Source: Pseudoselenomonas ruminantium
Lineage (GTDB): Bacteria; Bacillota; Negativicutes; Selenomonadales; Selenomonadaceae
DNA length: 36,087 nucleotides
NCBI GenBank assembly: GCA_002373045.1
Contig: DFHU01000077.1
Span: forward strand, 1-36,087
Reading direction: 5' to 3'
The notes under the pieces were generated by a model, which saw nothing but the letters and a program-made list of their open reading frames with translations, was not told the origin of the DNA and did not search any database. Of the stretch, positions 7,108 through 14,280 are shown piece by piece; within the stretch, counting starts at the first letter, position 1; each line of letters opens with the position of its first letter. Position numbers and translations under genes: made by a program.

Positions 7108-7157
7108 CAAGTACCACTAGAACCAACAACAAATTTTCTATTGTCTACTCTACATTG

Positions 7158-7198
7158 AGCGAAGCCGCGTTTATCGTTTGGGCTTCGCTTTCTTTTTT
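7158..7198 (+). terminator. Plus-oriented terminator-like hairpin
   Basis: AGCGAAGCC - 14 nt - GGCTTCGCT followed by TTCTTTTTT on the plus strand. No plus-strand gene ends here; it lies at the 3' end of a minus-strand gene. On the minus strand there is no U-run. It may stop stray or antisense transcripts. Confidence 0.45.
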
Positions 7199-7551
7199 CC
7201 CTCCTTATATGCCCGCATAAGCTGGTCAAACAAGAAATCTGCGTGCCAATTTCTGAACGAAACGCCATCCAGCTCCTTGACGGTTGTCATAAACTCATCA
7301 CGCAGTTTTACCAGCATTTTAGCTTCACTATATGTCAGGTGCTCTTGTCCAGGGGTTACTCGTCTGTGCTCTCCACACGCTGAAGTTCCGTGGTCTGTTC
7401 CCTCGTACCATTCAAAAAACCTAAGCCAACATTCCATATCATCTTTTATAAAATCCAGCTCACACCCCTCAGACACAGGGCAAACCTCACAATAGGGGCT
7501 GTGCATAAATGTTGCTGCCAGATAGGCCAGTTTTTTATTTTCCTTGTCCAT
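7171..7551 (-). CDS. Hypothetical Cys-rich early protein, 126 aa
   Basis: AAGGGACTGACA precedes the ATG at 7551. The N-terminal third has Cys clusters (CEVCPVSEGC, then a single CGEH) that could bind metal; the rest is helical with a Lys-rich end. No recognised family. It follows the Cro-like gene in the leftward early operon and so should be expressed from the promoter at 7899-7927. Confidence 0.55.
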   Translation of the reverse strand: MDKENKKLAYLAATFMHSPYCEVCPVSEGCELDFIKDDMECWLRFFEWYEGTDHGTSACGEHRRVTPGQEHLTYSEAKMLVKLRDEFMTTVKELDGVSFRNWHADFLFDQLMRAYKEGKKKAKPKR

Positions 7552-7633
7552 TGTCAGTCCCTTCTGGTTTTGGTGATTATGGAAGCCCTGCTGAATTTTT
7601 CAGGCAAGGTATTGCTCAGTCAAAGCTTGCTGA

Positions 7634-7858
7634 TTATGCTTCCTTTTTTTCTAACAAGATTTCCTTGTTAAATACATCAAAAAAAAGTTCTTCCATAGGG
7701 ATACCGCTGTCAATTTCCAAGCGTTTCATAGTGACTACATTAGGTTTCAACACTCCCATTTCCCACATGCTCCATGCCTGTTGGCTTACACCGTAGACTG
7801 CTGCCATGTCAGCTTGAGAGCGTTTGCCTCTAAAGGCAATCAGTTTTTCTCGTTTCAC
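7634..7858 (-). CDS. Cro-like XRE regulator, 74 aa
   Basis: A compact XRE helix-turn-helix protein (RSQADMAAVYGVSQQAWSMW is the HTH core) that is the first gene of the leftward operon and divergent from the CI-like gene. By position it is the Cro-equivalent. The GTG at 7858 is chosen because AGGGGGTG lies 5 nt upstream; the longer frame to 7927 would cover the promoter. It should bind the ACAAG-N5-CTTGT operators at 7878-7974. Confidence 0.75.
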   Translation of the reverse strand: MKREKLIAFRGKRSQADMAAVYGVSQQAWSMWEMGVLKPNVVTMKRLEIDSGIPMEELFFDVFNKEILLEKKEA

Positions 7859-7877
7859 AATTTCACCCCCTATAAAA

Positions 7878-7974
7878 ACAAGATATACTTGTAATGATAT
7901 AATACAAGTTTTCCTTGTCCATGTCAATATTTTTTACAAGCTTAGCTGTGTTTATTTATACAAGTATTGATTGT
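7878..7974. promoter_or_regulatory. Operator array of the lysogeny switch
   Basis: Two perfect 15-bp dyads ACAAG-N5-CTTGT lie at 7878-7892 and 7904-7918, one close variant at 7960-7974 (ACAAG-N5-ATTGT) and one degenerate site at 7936-7950. Centres are 24-32 bp apart. They lie between the divergent Cro-like and CI-like genes and overlap the promoters of both. The probable plus-strand -10 (TATACT, 7981-7986) for the CI-like gene is just beyond the last site. Confidence 0.75.
7899..7927 (-). promoter_or_regulatory. Leftward lytic promoter (PR-like)
   Basis: TTGACA (7927-7922), 17 bp, TATTAT (7904-7899) on the minus strand. One operator (7904-7918) fills the spacer and another (7878-7892) covers the transcription start, as expected for a repressor-controlled early promoter. 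Confidence 0.8.
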
Positions 7975-8005
7975 AAAATCTATACTATAGATAGGAGTGA
8001 TTGTA

Positions 8006-8437
8006 ATGTTTGCAATAAGACTCAAAGAGTTACGGACTAAAAAGAACAGCCTTACCCAGGCTAAACTTGCAGAAATAATGAATGTATCTCAACAGGCTGT
8101 TGGCTTATGGGAACGCGGTAAAAATATGCCTTCTCATGAATTAGTAGCTAAACTGGCCGCCTACTTCAACGTCACCACCGACTATCTCCTTGGCCTGTCC
8201 GACCAGCCACATGCTCCTCAGCAAGAGCCACCTAAAACCAGCAATTCCTCCCCCCATCAGCAGCAGCCACTCCAGCCCGATACCCTCACCCCCGAAGAAG
8301 CTTCTCTCGTCCAAGCCTACCGCAACGCCAACGACCGCGACAAATCCATCATTGACACCATCCTCAAACCGGAAGTGCGTGCTCAGAGCGAAACCGTGGA
8401 AGAAACGCCCCTGAGCACTGCCGAACGTATAGGATAA
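8006..8437 (+). CDS. CI-like XRE repressor, 143 aa
   Basis: N-terminal XRE HTH (SLTQAKLAEIMNVSQQAVGL at about 15-34, then the DYLLGLSD signature typical of Bacillota phage repressors). A Pro/Gln-rich linker follows, then a C-terminal helical segment (LTPEEASLVQAYRNANDRDK). There is no LexA-like peptidase domain, so release of lysogeny probably needs another factor. The ATG at 8006 has AGGAG 8 nt upstream. Degraded copies of the C-terminal part occur at 9120-9212 and 9917-10167. Confidence 0.8.
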   Translation: MFAIRLKELRTKKNSLTQAKLAEIMNVSQQAVGLWERGKNMPSHELVAKLAAYFNVTTDYLLGLSDQPHAPQQEPPKTSNSSPHQQQPLQPDTLTPEEASLVQAYRNANDRDKSIIDTILKPEVRAQSETVEETPLSTAERIG

Positions 8438-8485
8438 ACAATAGCCGCCCCGTGGTTGGGACGGCATGAAAGGATATGATTATTT

Positions 8486-8857
8486 TTGAAACGTGATTTA
8501 GATTTACTTCGAGCTATTTTAATAAAAATCGAATTCTTGGAACCATCATATGGAATCATGCGGCTACATACCTTCCATGAGCTATGTGATGACGACGTTG
8601 TGCTATCCTTGCATATCCAACTCTTACGGGATGCAGGCTTTATTGAAGTAACTGATTCTCTATATGCTGATGATATGGTACAAGACTTCCTTATCAGCAG
8701 AATAACATTTGCTGGCTACGATTATTTAGACACAGTCCGCAATGAATCTATATGGAACGAAATAAAGCAAAAGATTTCCACCATTGGAGGAAGCGTTTCC
8801 ATCGATGTCATCAAATCAATTGGGGTTGCTATCGTGAAGCAGCATCTAGGAATCTAG
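8486..8857 (+). CDS. DUF2513-like protein, 123 aa
   Basis: The pattern fits the DUF2513 family: an N-terminal KRDLDLLRAILIKIE helix, a winged-helix-like middle (HIQLLRDAGFIEV), and the conserved ITFAGYDYLDTVRN. These small cytosolic proteins are frequent phage cargo with unknown function. The start is a TTG with AAAGGAT about 11 nt upstream. It lies directly downstream of the repressor and may be transcribed in the lysogen. Its end overlaps the next convergent ORF by 29 nt. Confidence 0.7.
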   Translation: MKRDLDLLRAILIKIEFLEPSYGIMRLHTFHELCDDDVVLSLHIQLLRDAGFIEVTDSLYADDMVQDFLISRITFAGYDYLDTVRNESIWNEIKQKISTIGGSVSIDVIKSIGVAIVKQHLGI

Positions 8858-9020
8858 CTTCTTCCGCTATTGTTTCATTAAGCTGATTACGCAGAGTAAG
8901 ATATTTCTCCCGATGAGGTTCATTTTTAGGTACCCAGCCCATCACTGAGTTCAGCGATTCCCTAAGGTCCAGCAATTTCTTCAGTCGTAAGCAGCTCACA
9001 GCAAAATCGCCTTTCTCCAT
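8829..9020 (-). CDS. Hypothetical protein, 63 aa
   Basis: GAGGGGG lies 6 nt before the ATG at 9020 (an upstream in-frame GTG at 9035 overlaps the ribosome site). Helical and charged (LRLKKLLDLRESLNSVMGW, then LRNQLNETIAEEARFL), likely a small coiled helical protein. It is convergent with and overlaps the DUF2513 gene end. No family recognised. Confidence 0.45.
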   Translation of the reverse strand: MEKGDFAVSCLRLKKLLDLRESLNSVMGWVPKNEPHREKYLTLRNQLNETIAEEARFLDAASR

Positions 9021-9119
9021 CTTTGTCCCCCTCACTTTCTACAAGCTTTACTCTAATATTTTACCACAAAATCCATCTCGAAGAGTGACTGGAAGTATCC
9101 GCTAAATCTGAACCTTACT

Positions 9120-9212
9120 CGTGCTCAGAGCGATGCCGTGGAAGAAACGCCGATGAGCACCGCCCAAGCTCATACTAAAGCCCGCCCTATTATCCGAGAG
9201 TCTGCTGGTTAA
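9120..9212 (+). pseudogene. Remnant of repressor C-terminus (copy B)
   Basis: About 50 bp from 9120 match the end of the CI-like gene (encoded RAQSxAVEETPMSTA), in an open frame to a TAA at 9212, but without a start codon, ribosome site or HTH. It is one of two tail fragments left downstream of the intact repressor gene. The flanking 9021-9302 stretch otherwise holds nothing I can name. Confidence 0.7.
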
Positions 9213-9302
9213 CTCCCAAATCGTTCACTTACTCGGAATAGACAGGGAATCCAAAGCTTAATGCGTTCATAATATTGTTTAATGCATGATAGGAGGGTTT
9301 TT

Positions 9303-9884
9303 ATGTTTAACCTTGATAACAAGAGTAAACTCATTCTCTGTTTTTCTCTTTTATTCGCCTTTGGTAGTGTTGCTTACTTATTTGGATATTACCATGGTGC
9401 AACAAACAGTATCCCTAAAAAGGCCTCACAACTTGCAGAAAACGACATTCCCCCTCAAAAAGACACTCGTCTCGGCATAAGTGCCGATTTATTCATTCCC
9501 AACTTCAACGCTTTTTCCGACAGACTGCATATATCGTCTTACCAAAATGTACAAAATGACTTCATCGAGTTTGGCAACAACAGCCAATCCATCATCATTA
9601 TTGGCAAGGGAAATCCCAAAAATCTCGACAGTATAGGTGTGATATTTCCCAAATATGACACCCGTGCACGCATAGACGGATTGACCGCAATTTATGCTAC
9701 TATCTCCGCAGTAAGCCCGTCAACAACAGATGCTGGGCGGGGGTATATTGGTGAACAGTTAGGGCTAGATGATGATATAGACAACAAAAGTGGCATGAAA
9801 ATATCCGAATATAATGGCAAGCGATACGCTGTGACGTATGAACAAGGGAAAGTTACATTTATGTCAATGACGCAGCCTGAATAA
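9303..9884 (+). CDS. Membrane-anchored protein of unknown function, 193 aa
   Basis: A short cytosolic start (MFNLDNKSK), one membrane helix (LILCFSLLFAFGSVAYLFGY, about 10-29), then a soluble domain outside the membrane (about 40-193) with no Cys. GGAGGG lies about 6 nt before the ATG at 9303. The topology suggests a signal-anchor protein with an exported domain. It lies between two repressor-tail remnants and reads like a moron: a cargo gene expressed in the lysogen, possibly for surface exclusion or host benefit. No family recognised. Confidence 0.65.
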   Translation: MFNLDNKSKLILCFSLLFAFGSVAYLFGYYHGATNSIPKKASQLAENDIPPQKDTRLGISADLFIPNFNAFSDRLHISSYQNVQNDFIEFGNNSQSIIIIGKGNPKNLDSIGVIFPKYDTRARIDGLTAIYATISAVSPSTTDAGRGYIGEQLGLDDDIDNKSGMKISEYNGKRYAVTYEQGKVTFMSMTQPE

Positions 9885-9916
9885 AACTTACCTATCTCCT
9901 TTAGCATTATCCTTCC

Positions 9917-10167
9917 CTTGGCCTGTCCGACCAGCCACAGGGCCACCAGGCAGACTCCCCTGCTGCCGCCCGCAGCCACAAATCCAGTCCGATACCCTCA
10001 CCCCTGAAGAAGCTGCCCTCGTCCAAGCCTACCGCAACGCCAACGACCGCGGCAAATCCATCGTTGATACCATCCTCAAACCGGAAGTGCGTGCTCAGAG
10101 CGAAGCCGTGGAAGAAACGCCGATGAGCACCGCCACCTCCCACTCTATTCAAGAATCCGCCTGCTGA
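9917..10167 (+). pseudogene. Remnant of repressor C-terminus (copy C), frameshifted
   Basis: Begins at the LGLSDQP codons of the CI-like protein and runs to its end (LTPEEAALVQAYRNAND, then a diverged tail) with high identity. The HTH part is missing and the linker has changed length, so the two halves are in different frames. It is the longest degraded copy. Together with copy B it shows that repressor 3' ends were left behind as cargo genes were inserted. Confidence 0.75.
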
Positions 10168-10181
10168 CCAATAACTCCATA

Positions 10182-10210
10182 TTGCATATACAAGCATCGT
10201 ATGGTATACT
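10182..10210 (+). promoter_or_regulatory. Promoter of the antitoxin RNA
   Basis: TTGCAT (10182-10187), 17 bp, TATACT (10205-10210). It directs a short transcript toward the shared terminator at 10254-10299. There is no plus-strand coding frame downstream. Confidence 0.75.
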
Positions 10211-10216
10211 AAGGGC

Positions 10217-10305
10217 AACGAGAAGAATAAGTGATTCCATGTAATCACCGACAAAAAGCCCCTTAGCATACGATTCACGGTCGATGCTAAGGGGCTTTTG
10301 TTTTG
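10217..10305 (+). ncRNA. Antitoxin RNA of an Fst/par-like type I system (about 85 nt)
   Basis: Predicted to start near 10217 and end in the U-run after the hairpin at 10254-10299. Its 5' part (10220-10249) is a near copy of plus-strand 10407-10435, which is complementary to the toxin ribosome site and start codon: identical blocks of 13 nt (GAGAAGAATAAGT) and 8 nt (TAATCACC). It can therefore pair with the toxin mRNA at the translation start and, fully, at the shared terminator. This is the RNA II layout of the pAD1 par locus. Confidence 0.75.
10254..10299. terminator. Shared bidirectional terminator of the type I locus
   Basis: A perfect 16-bp inverted repeat, AAAAGCCCCTTAGCAT and its complement, with a 14-nt loop. 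U-rich tails lie on both strands, so it can end both the toxin mRNA and the antitoxin RNA. Confidence 0.9.
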
Positions 10306-10333
10306 CCATCAAGGATTCACGGTCCCGTCAGGC

Positions 10334-10426
10334 TTACTGCCGTGGCTTGAAATACCGTTCATAAACATATGCTGCGACAATGCCGCAGATAACATTTATG
10401 ATAATTGAGAAGAATAAGTTGTCCAT
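10334..10426 (-). CDS. Fst/Ldr-like type I toxin peptide, 30 aa
   Basis: The peptide has one membrane helix (LFFSIIINVICGIVAAYVY, about residues 4-22) and a basic end (ERYFKPRQ), like Fst-type toxins that insert in the membrane and disturb the cell envelope. GGGAGG lies 7 nt before the ATG, but is folded into a 9-bp hairpin with the upstream leader (10429-10454). The mRNA ends at the shared terminator. In pAD1 the equivalent locus kills plasmid-free cells; here it would do so for the phage-plasmid. Sequence identity to Fst itself is low; the call rests on layout. Confidence 0.7.
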   Translation of the reverse strand: MDNLFFSIIINVICGIVAAYVYERYFKPRQ

Positions 10427-10428
10427 AT

Positions 10429-10454
10429 AATCACCTCCCTTCTCCGAGGTGATT
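10429..10454 (-). promoter_or_regulatory. Hairpin masking the toxin ribosome site
   Basis: AATCACCTC in the leader (10454-10446) pairs with GAGGTGATT (10437-10429), which contains the toxin Shine-Dalgarno; loop 8 nt. The Fst mRNA has a 5' stem-loop of the same kind that limits translation. Confidence 0.75.
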
Positions 10455-10474
10455 TACTGCACAGCAGCATGAGT

Positions 10475-10503
10475 AGTATAGCATAAGCAAACCGAAAAGA
10501 AAA
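10475..10503 (-). promoter_or_regulatory. Promoter of the toxin mRNA
   Basis: A clear -10 TATACT (10480-10475) with a weak -35 TTTTCT (10503-10498), 17 bp apart, giving a leader of about 40 nt before the toxin start. Confidence 0.55.
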
Positions 10504-10577
10504 GTCATACCGCCTGCCAGCAGCCACCAACCCCCCCGATTCCCTTAATGCCCCTAATCATGGACCGCAAGAAGCCA

Positions 10578-10612
10578 TAAAAAAGTAAGCCGCTCCAAAC
10601 AGGAACGGCTTA
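10578..10612 (-). terminator. Terminator of the XRE-ImmA operon
   Basis: TAAGCCGTTCC - 5 nt - GGAGCGGCTTA with one wobble pair, followed by CTTTTTTAT on the minus strand, just after the stop at 10616. Confidence 0.8.
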
Positions 10613-10615
10613 TTT

Positions 10616-11740
10616 TCATTTATTCATAAGTTTAATGATTGAATCTTCTTCGCTAAAATATCCCCTAGGAAGATTGGCTGCTTTTTCAATCAATTCTGCT
10701 GGTAAGGATATATTATCCACTAAATCTTGTTTCGTGGATAACCCCTTATCCACGAATAATTCTATTGATTGCTTATATAAACGAGGCTTTTCAGGAGTTA
10801 TCTCCTTATCTCCTGGCTCTATCTTCCTCCAATGCTTTCTTGAAATTTGTTTTTGCATATACTCATACTTATCTTCAGTGATGATTTCGAACTTTCTAGC
10901 CCGTATAATCATGGCTGATATAGATGTTTTCCATTTGGGTTTGAGATATAAAAGTGCATCTAAAGAAGATGAAAAATCTGATAAAAATTCCTTTTGTGGA
11001 AGAAGTAAAGCCCCAGCAAATTCCTTTGCCTCTTCCTCCATCGTTTTCAGCTCTTCTTCTGCCATTTCTTCATCATGGAAATACAAATGACAAATCTCAT
11101 GCGCAATGCTCATTCTCAACCTTACAGCTGAATTATCTTTGTTTACAAAAATATATGGTCTTCCATTCTCCCAAAAGGAAAAGCCATCCACTTTCTGTGT
11201 ATCCATAGACATCACTACTATAATGATACCATGTTTTTCAGCTGACAATATTAAATTATTTATTGGTCCTGGTGGCAACTTCCACGCGCGTCTTATAAGT
11301 TTTGCCCATAACTCAGGATCTCTTCTTTTTTCGATACTCATGGATGTTTTTATATCTGTAAAACTTTTATCTACAGGTGGAAAATTTATTTTATCATGAA
11401 AATATCCAGTAATATTAGCTACTATCATATCTGCGATTTTCAGAGTTTTTTCTCGCTCATGCTTTGTAGCTGTACTGAATTTTCGAAAGAACACTTTACT
11501 ACGATCTATATAATCCAAATTCTGAGATTGATAAAAGCTTAGGGGAAATCCATAAATATTTTTTAGTTGAAAAAATTTTTCAGAGTTTACTGCGCAACCA
11601 CCACGCTCAAAAAGTGATAACGCCTGCGATGTAACCCCTATTTTTTCTGCAACACTTTTTATCGTTAATCCTGATGCTATACGTGCATCACGAAGTCGTT
11701 GCGGAATATAATTTAATCTATTTACCGCCATTTTCATCAC
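10616..11740 (-). CDS. XRE-ImmA/IrrE-type metallopeptidase regulator, 374 aa
   Basis: An N-terminal XRE HTH (about 13-68; SVAEKIGVTSQALSLFERG) is fused to an ImmA/IrrE peptidase domain with the zinc motif HEICH at 214-218. A C-terminal helical domain follows. Such proteins cut or sense partner proteins, as ImmA does with the ICEBs1 repressor. Here it forms a low-GC operon with an upstream unknown gene (23-nt overlap). That is the arrangement of toxin-antitoxin/defence pairs such as RosmerTA, where the peptidase-like XRE protein is the antitoxin. The exact start (GTG 11740 or ATG 11737) is uncertain. Confidence 0.8.
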   Translation of the reverse strand: MMKMAVNRLNYIPQRLRDARIASGLTIKSVAEKIGVTSQALSLFERGGCAVNSEKFFQLKNIYGFPLSFYQSQNLDYIDRSKVFFRKFSTATKHEREKTLKIADMIVANITGYFHDKINFPPVDKSFTDIKTSMSIEKRRDPELWAKLIRRAWKLPPGPINNLILSAEKHGIIIVVMSMDTQKVDGFSFWENGRPYIFVNKDNSAVRLRMSIAHEICHLYFHDEEMAEEELKTMEEEAKEFAGALLLPQKEFLSDFSSSLDALLYLKPKWKTSISAMIIRARKFEIITEDKYEYMQKQISRKHWRKIEPGDKEITPEKPRLYKQSIELFVDKGLSTKQDLVDNISLPAELIEKAANLPRGYFSEEDSIIKLMNK

Positions 11741-12368
11741 GTTTCTTTACCATATTCAAAAATTCTTCATTTAATTCAACTAGAACTTCTTCTTCATCAT
11801 TATCTGAAATTACTGAATATGCACCTCTATCCAGCGGTTCACAGTACCACCAATTAGAAAGTCCTAACACCCCTATATTACCAAATTGAAAAGAGTTTTT
11901 CCCTCTATCTCCATACGTTGCTGTGAATGTACTGATTTTATTTGGTTCCCATTTCATTGGTTCAAATAAGTTTATCTCTATATTTCCTATTGTTGGGCGA
12001 TATAATGCTTTATGAGGAATTTCCTCTGGCCATTCCACTCTGGCTATATAGAGCGAACAATTATCTTTTTCTAATCTTACATGTCGACAATTTTTGGCTT
12101 TATTACATTCTTCTGTATATAAAAACTCCAAATAACCTTTTTGACAATATTTTTTTGTGAAACTCGCAATAGCTGCTCTAAGAATATGTGGACGTACATC
12201 TTTTTGTCCAATAATAGTATCCAATAAAAAGTTTTCCATCACTTGTGATGTGTATAGTTGTTCTACTGCTTCGTAAGCACTATCAATAGCCGCCCGCAAG
12301 CAATGAATATCCTGTGACTGAAATAATTTCTTAAACTGCCTCTTGGATTCAATTTCGAACTCTAGCAT
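11718..12368 (-). CDS. Uncharacterised partner of the XRE-ImmA protein (candidate toxin), 216 aa
   Basis: No domain recognised. The N-terminal half is helical (SKRQFKKLFQSQDI); the middle has a Cys/His-rich segment (EECNKAKNCRHVRL); the second half looks beta-rich with several Trp and ends acidic. The ATG at 12368 is preceded by GAGG at 7 nt. It is first in an operon with the XRE-metallopeptidase, has its own promoter and a dyad operator at the start of transcription, and low GC unlike the flanks. I infer a toxin or effector held in check by the downstream protein. Confidence 0.6.
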   Translation of the reverse strand: MLEFEIESKRQFKKLFQSQDIHCLRAAIDSAYEAVEQLYTSQVMENFLLDTIIGQKDVRPHILRAAIASFTKKYCQKGYLEFLYTEECNKAKNCRHVRLEKDNCSLYIARVEWPEEIPHKALYRPTIGNIEINLFEPMKWEPNKISTFTATYGDRGKNSFQFGNIGVLGLSNWWYCEPLDRGAYSVISDNDEEEVLVELNEEFLNMVKKRDENGGK

Positions 12369-12379
12369 AATCACGCCTC

Positions 12380-12432
12380 ACTTTCAAAAACACCTTTGAA
12401 AGTAATATAGCACTTTTTTGTAAAAAAATCAA
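12380..12432 (-). promoter_or_regulatory. Promoter and dyad operator of the XRE-ImmA operon
   Basis: TTGATT (12432-12427), 17 bp, TATATT (12409-12404) on the minus strand, directly followed by the perfect 9-bp inverted repeat ACTTTCAAA - 6 nt - TTTGAAAGT (12380-12403). An operator at the transcription start suggests autorepression by the XRE protein. Confidence 0.75.
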
Positions 12433-12482
12433 GTAATATGATAGAAAACCGCACAAAAGTTGTGAACTCAGCCGAACTAGCC

Positions 12483-12520
12483 CCCCAACACACATATCCG
12501 CGTGCGTTGGGGAATTTTTT
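12483..12520 (+). terminator. Orphan plus-strand terminator upstream of the integrase
   Basis: CCCCAACACA - 10 nt - TGCGTTGGGG (one mismatch) followed by AATTTTTTA. No plus-strand gene precedes it. It may end a short RNA from a weak promoter with -10 TATGAT at 12437-12442, or insulate the integrase. Confidence 0.65.
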
Positions 12521-12574
12521 ATTTGCTACAATGGGGATAGAACATCTGACAGTCTCCGAAAGGAGGCTGGCTCT

Positions 12575-14275
12575 ATGCCAAGAGCAAAGAAAGCGGCGAT
12601 ATACTGCCGTGTATCTACCATTCATCAGGTAGACAAAGACTCCCTGCCGATGCAGCGGAGCGATATGATTAACTACGCGAAGTATGCCCTCAATATTGAA
12701 GACTACGAGGTTTTCGAAGATGCGGGATACTCAGGGAAGAATACTGACCGACCAGCATATCAGGAAATGATGGAACGCATCAAGGAAGGCGAATTCACTC
12801 ATGTGCTGGTTTGGAAAATTGACCGTGTCAGCCGTAATTTGCTGGACTTTGCCTCTATGTATGCCGAATGCAAGAATTTGGGCGTAACCTTTGTGTCCAA
12901 GAACGAGCAATTCGATACTTCCACGGCCATGGGCGAAGCCATGCTAAAGATTGTCCTGGTATTTGCCGAGTTGGAACGCAATATGACCAGTGAGCGCGTC
13001 ATGTCCACGATGAACGCTCGGGCCACTGAAGGGAAATGGAATGGCGGCCGTGTACCTTTTGGATACAGCTATGACAAGGAGACGGATTCGTTCTCCATCC
13101 GTGAAGATGAGGCCAAGGTAGTCCATGAAATGAAAAACATCTACCTGCGTCTTCATTCCATCACGGGCACGGCCCATGAGCTCAATGCCATTGGCCGCCG
13201 CACACGCCGTGGCTATGGCTGGACGCCTCAGACCGTAGCAATTATTCTACGCAGTCCTTTTTATCGTGGTACATACCGCTACAATTATAGAAATGAAACC
13301 AAAGGTACTTTTACCTTCAAAGACCAAAAAGACTGGGTCATGTGCAGCAAACATCATGAAGCTCTATTTACTCAGGAAGAATATGATAACATCGACTATT
13401 GGCTGACCAAGAACCGCCGCTTGCAGGGAAAAGCCACTCACTCCCAGCGAAAAAATGTTCACATCTTCGCCGGGCTGATAAAATGTGGCAACTGCGGGGA
13501 CAACTACTTCGCTTCTCTCAGCCGGACGCTGGCTTCCGGATACCGGCCTTCGATGTACCAATGCAGCGGCCGACGGCAGAAGGCACTTTGCGATAATAAG
13601 TATGTCACCGATATAACCATTGGCAACTTTGTGTTCAACTACATCAGCAACATGATCCGACTGAAAAAGGCGTTTTCACCACGCTGGCAGATGCGTCGAA
13701 TCTGCAGCACCTTACTGCGCGGTGACACCTTCCGCGAAATAAAAGCCATCTCCCCTGCCACACTCGCCAGCATCCGTACCACACTGATAGATAACCTTAC
13801 TTGTACCACTGAATACCAGCCGATAAAAAATAGACATGGCCCGGAAGCAGCTAAACGCAAAGATGAAAACCTGCAGGCAGAGTTGGATAAGAACACCCGC
13901 GCCCTTGACCGGTTGAAGCATCTATTCCTGTATGCGGATGATGCCATGGGACAGGCCGAATTCCTGCAGCAAAAGAAAGCCCTGGAAGATAATATTACGC
14001 GCATCAAGGGAGAGCTCGATGCCATCCGCAAGAGCTCCATCTTTGCCACCAATTTGTCCGAGGAGATATTTGTACAAAAAGCTGCCCAATTTTTCATGAA
14101 TACTGCATTGCAGAAAGGACGCATTGATTTTGAACAGCTCGCCACTCAAACGGAGGCTACCATACTGAAAGATTTCGTTAATGCCATAGTGTCTCGTATC
14201 AGTGTACGCAACGGCAAGATTATCGAGCTTGAATTTACCAATGGCCAAATACATAGATTTGAATACTCTCTATGA
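12575..14275 (+). CDS. int: Large serine recombinase (integrase), 566 aa
   Basis: N-terminal resolvase domain with the catalytic Ser14 in YCRVS and the downstream KIDRVSRN and ELERN segments. A recombinase domain follows (about 158-280), a zinc ribbon with C304, C307, C330 and C339, then a long coiled-coil (about 420-480), as in phage integrases of the phiC31/TP901-1/Bxb1 class. It catalyses attP x attB recombination without host factors. AGGAGG lies about 9 nt before the ATG. With a plasmid replicon in the same genome, it implies the element can also integrate. Confidence 0.93.
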   Translation: MPRAKKAAIYCRVSTIHQVDKDSLPMQRSDMINYAKYALNIEDYEVFEDAGYSGKNTDRPAYQEMMERIKEGEFTHVLVWKIDRVSRNLLDFASMYAECKNLGVTFVSKNEQFDTSTAMGEAMLKIVLVFAELERNMTSERVMSTMNARATEGKWNGGRVPFGYSYDKETDSFSIREDEAKVVHEMKNIYLRLHSITGTAHELNAIGRRTRRGYGWTPQTVAIILRSPFYRGTYRYNYRNETKGTFTFKDQKDWVMCSKHHEALFTQEEYDNIDYWLTKNRRLQGKATHSQRKNVHIFAGLIKCGNCGDNYFASLSRTLASGYRPSMYQCSGRRQKALCDNKYVTDITIGNFVFNYISNMIRLKKAFSPRWQMRRICSTLLRGDTFREIKAISPATLASIRTTLIDNLTCTTEYQPIKNRHGPEAAKRKDENLQAELDKNTRALDRLKHLFLYADDAMGQAEFLQQKKALEDNITRIKGELDAIRKSSIFATNLSEEIFVQKAAQFFMNTALQKGRIDFEQLATQTEATILKDFVNAIVSRISVRNGKIIELEFTNGQIHRFEYSL

Positions 14276-14280
14276 ACGAC

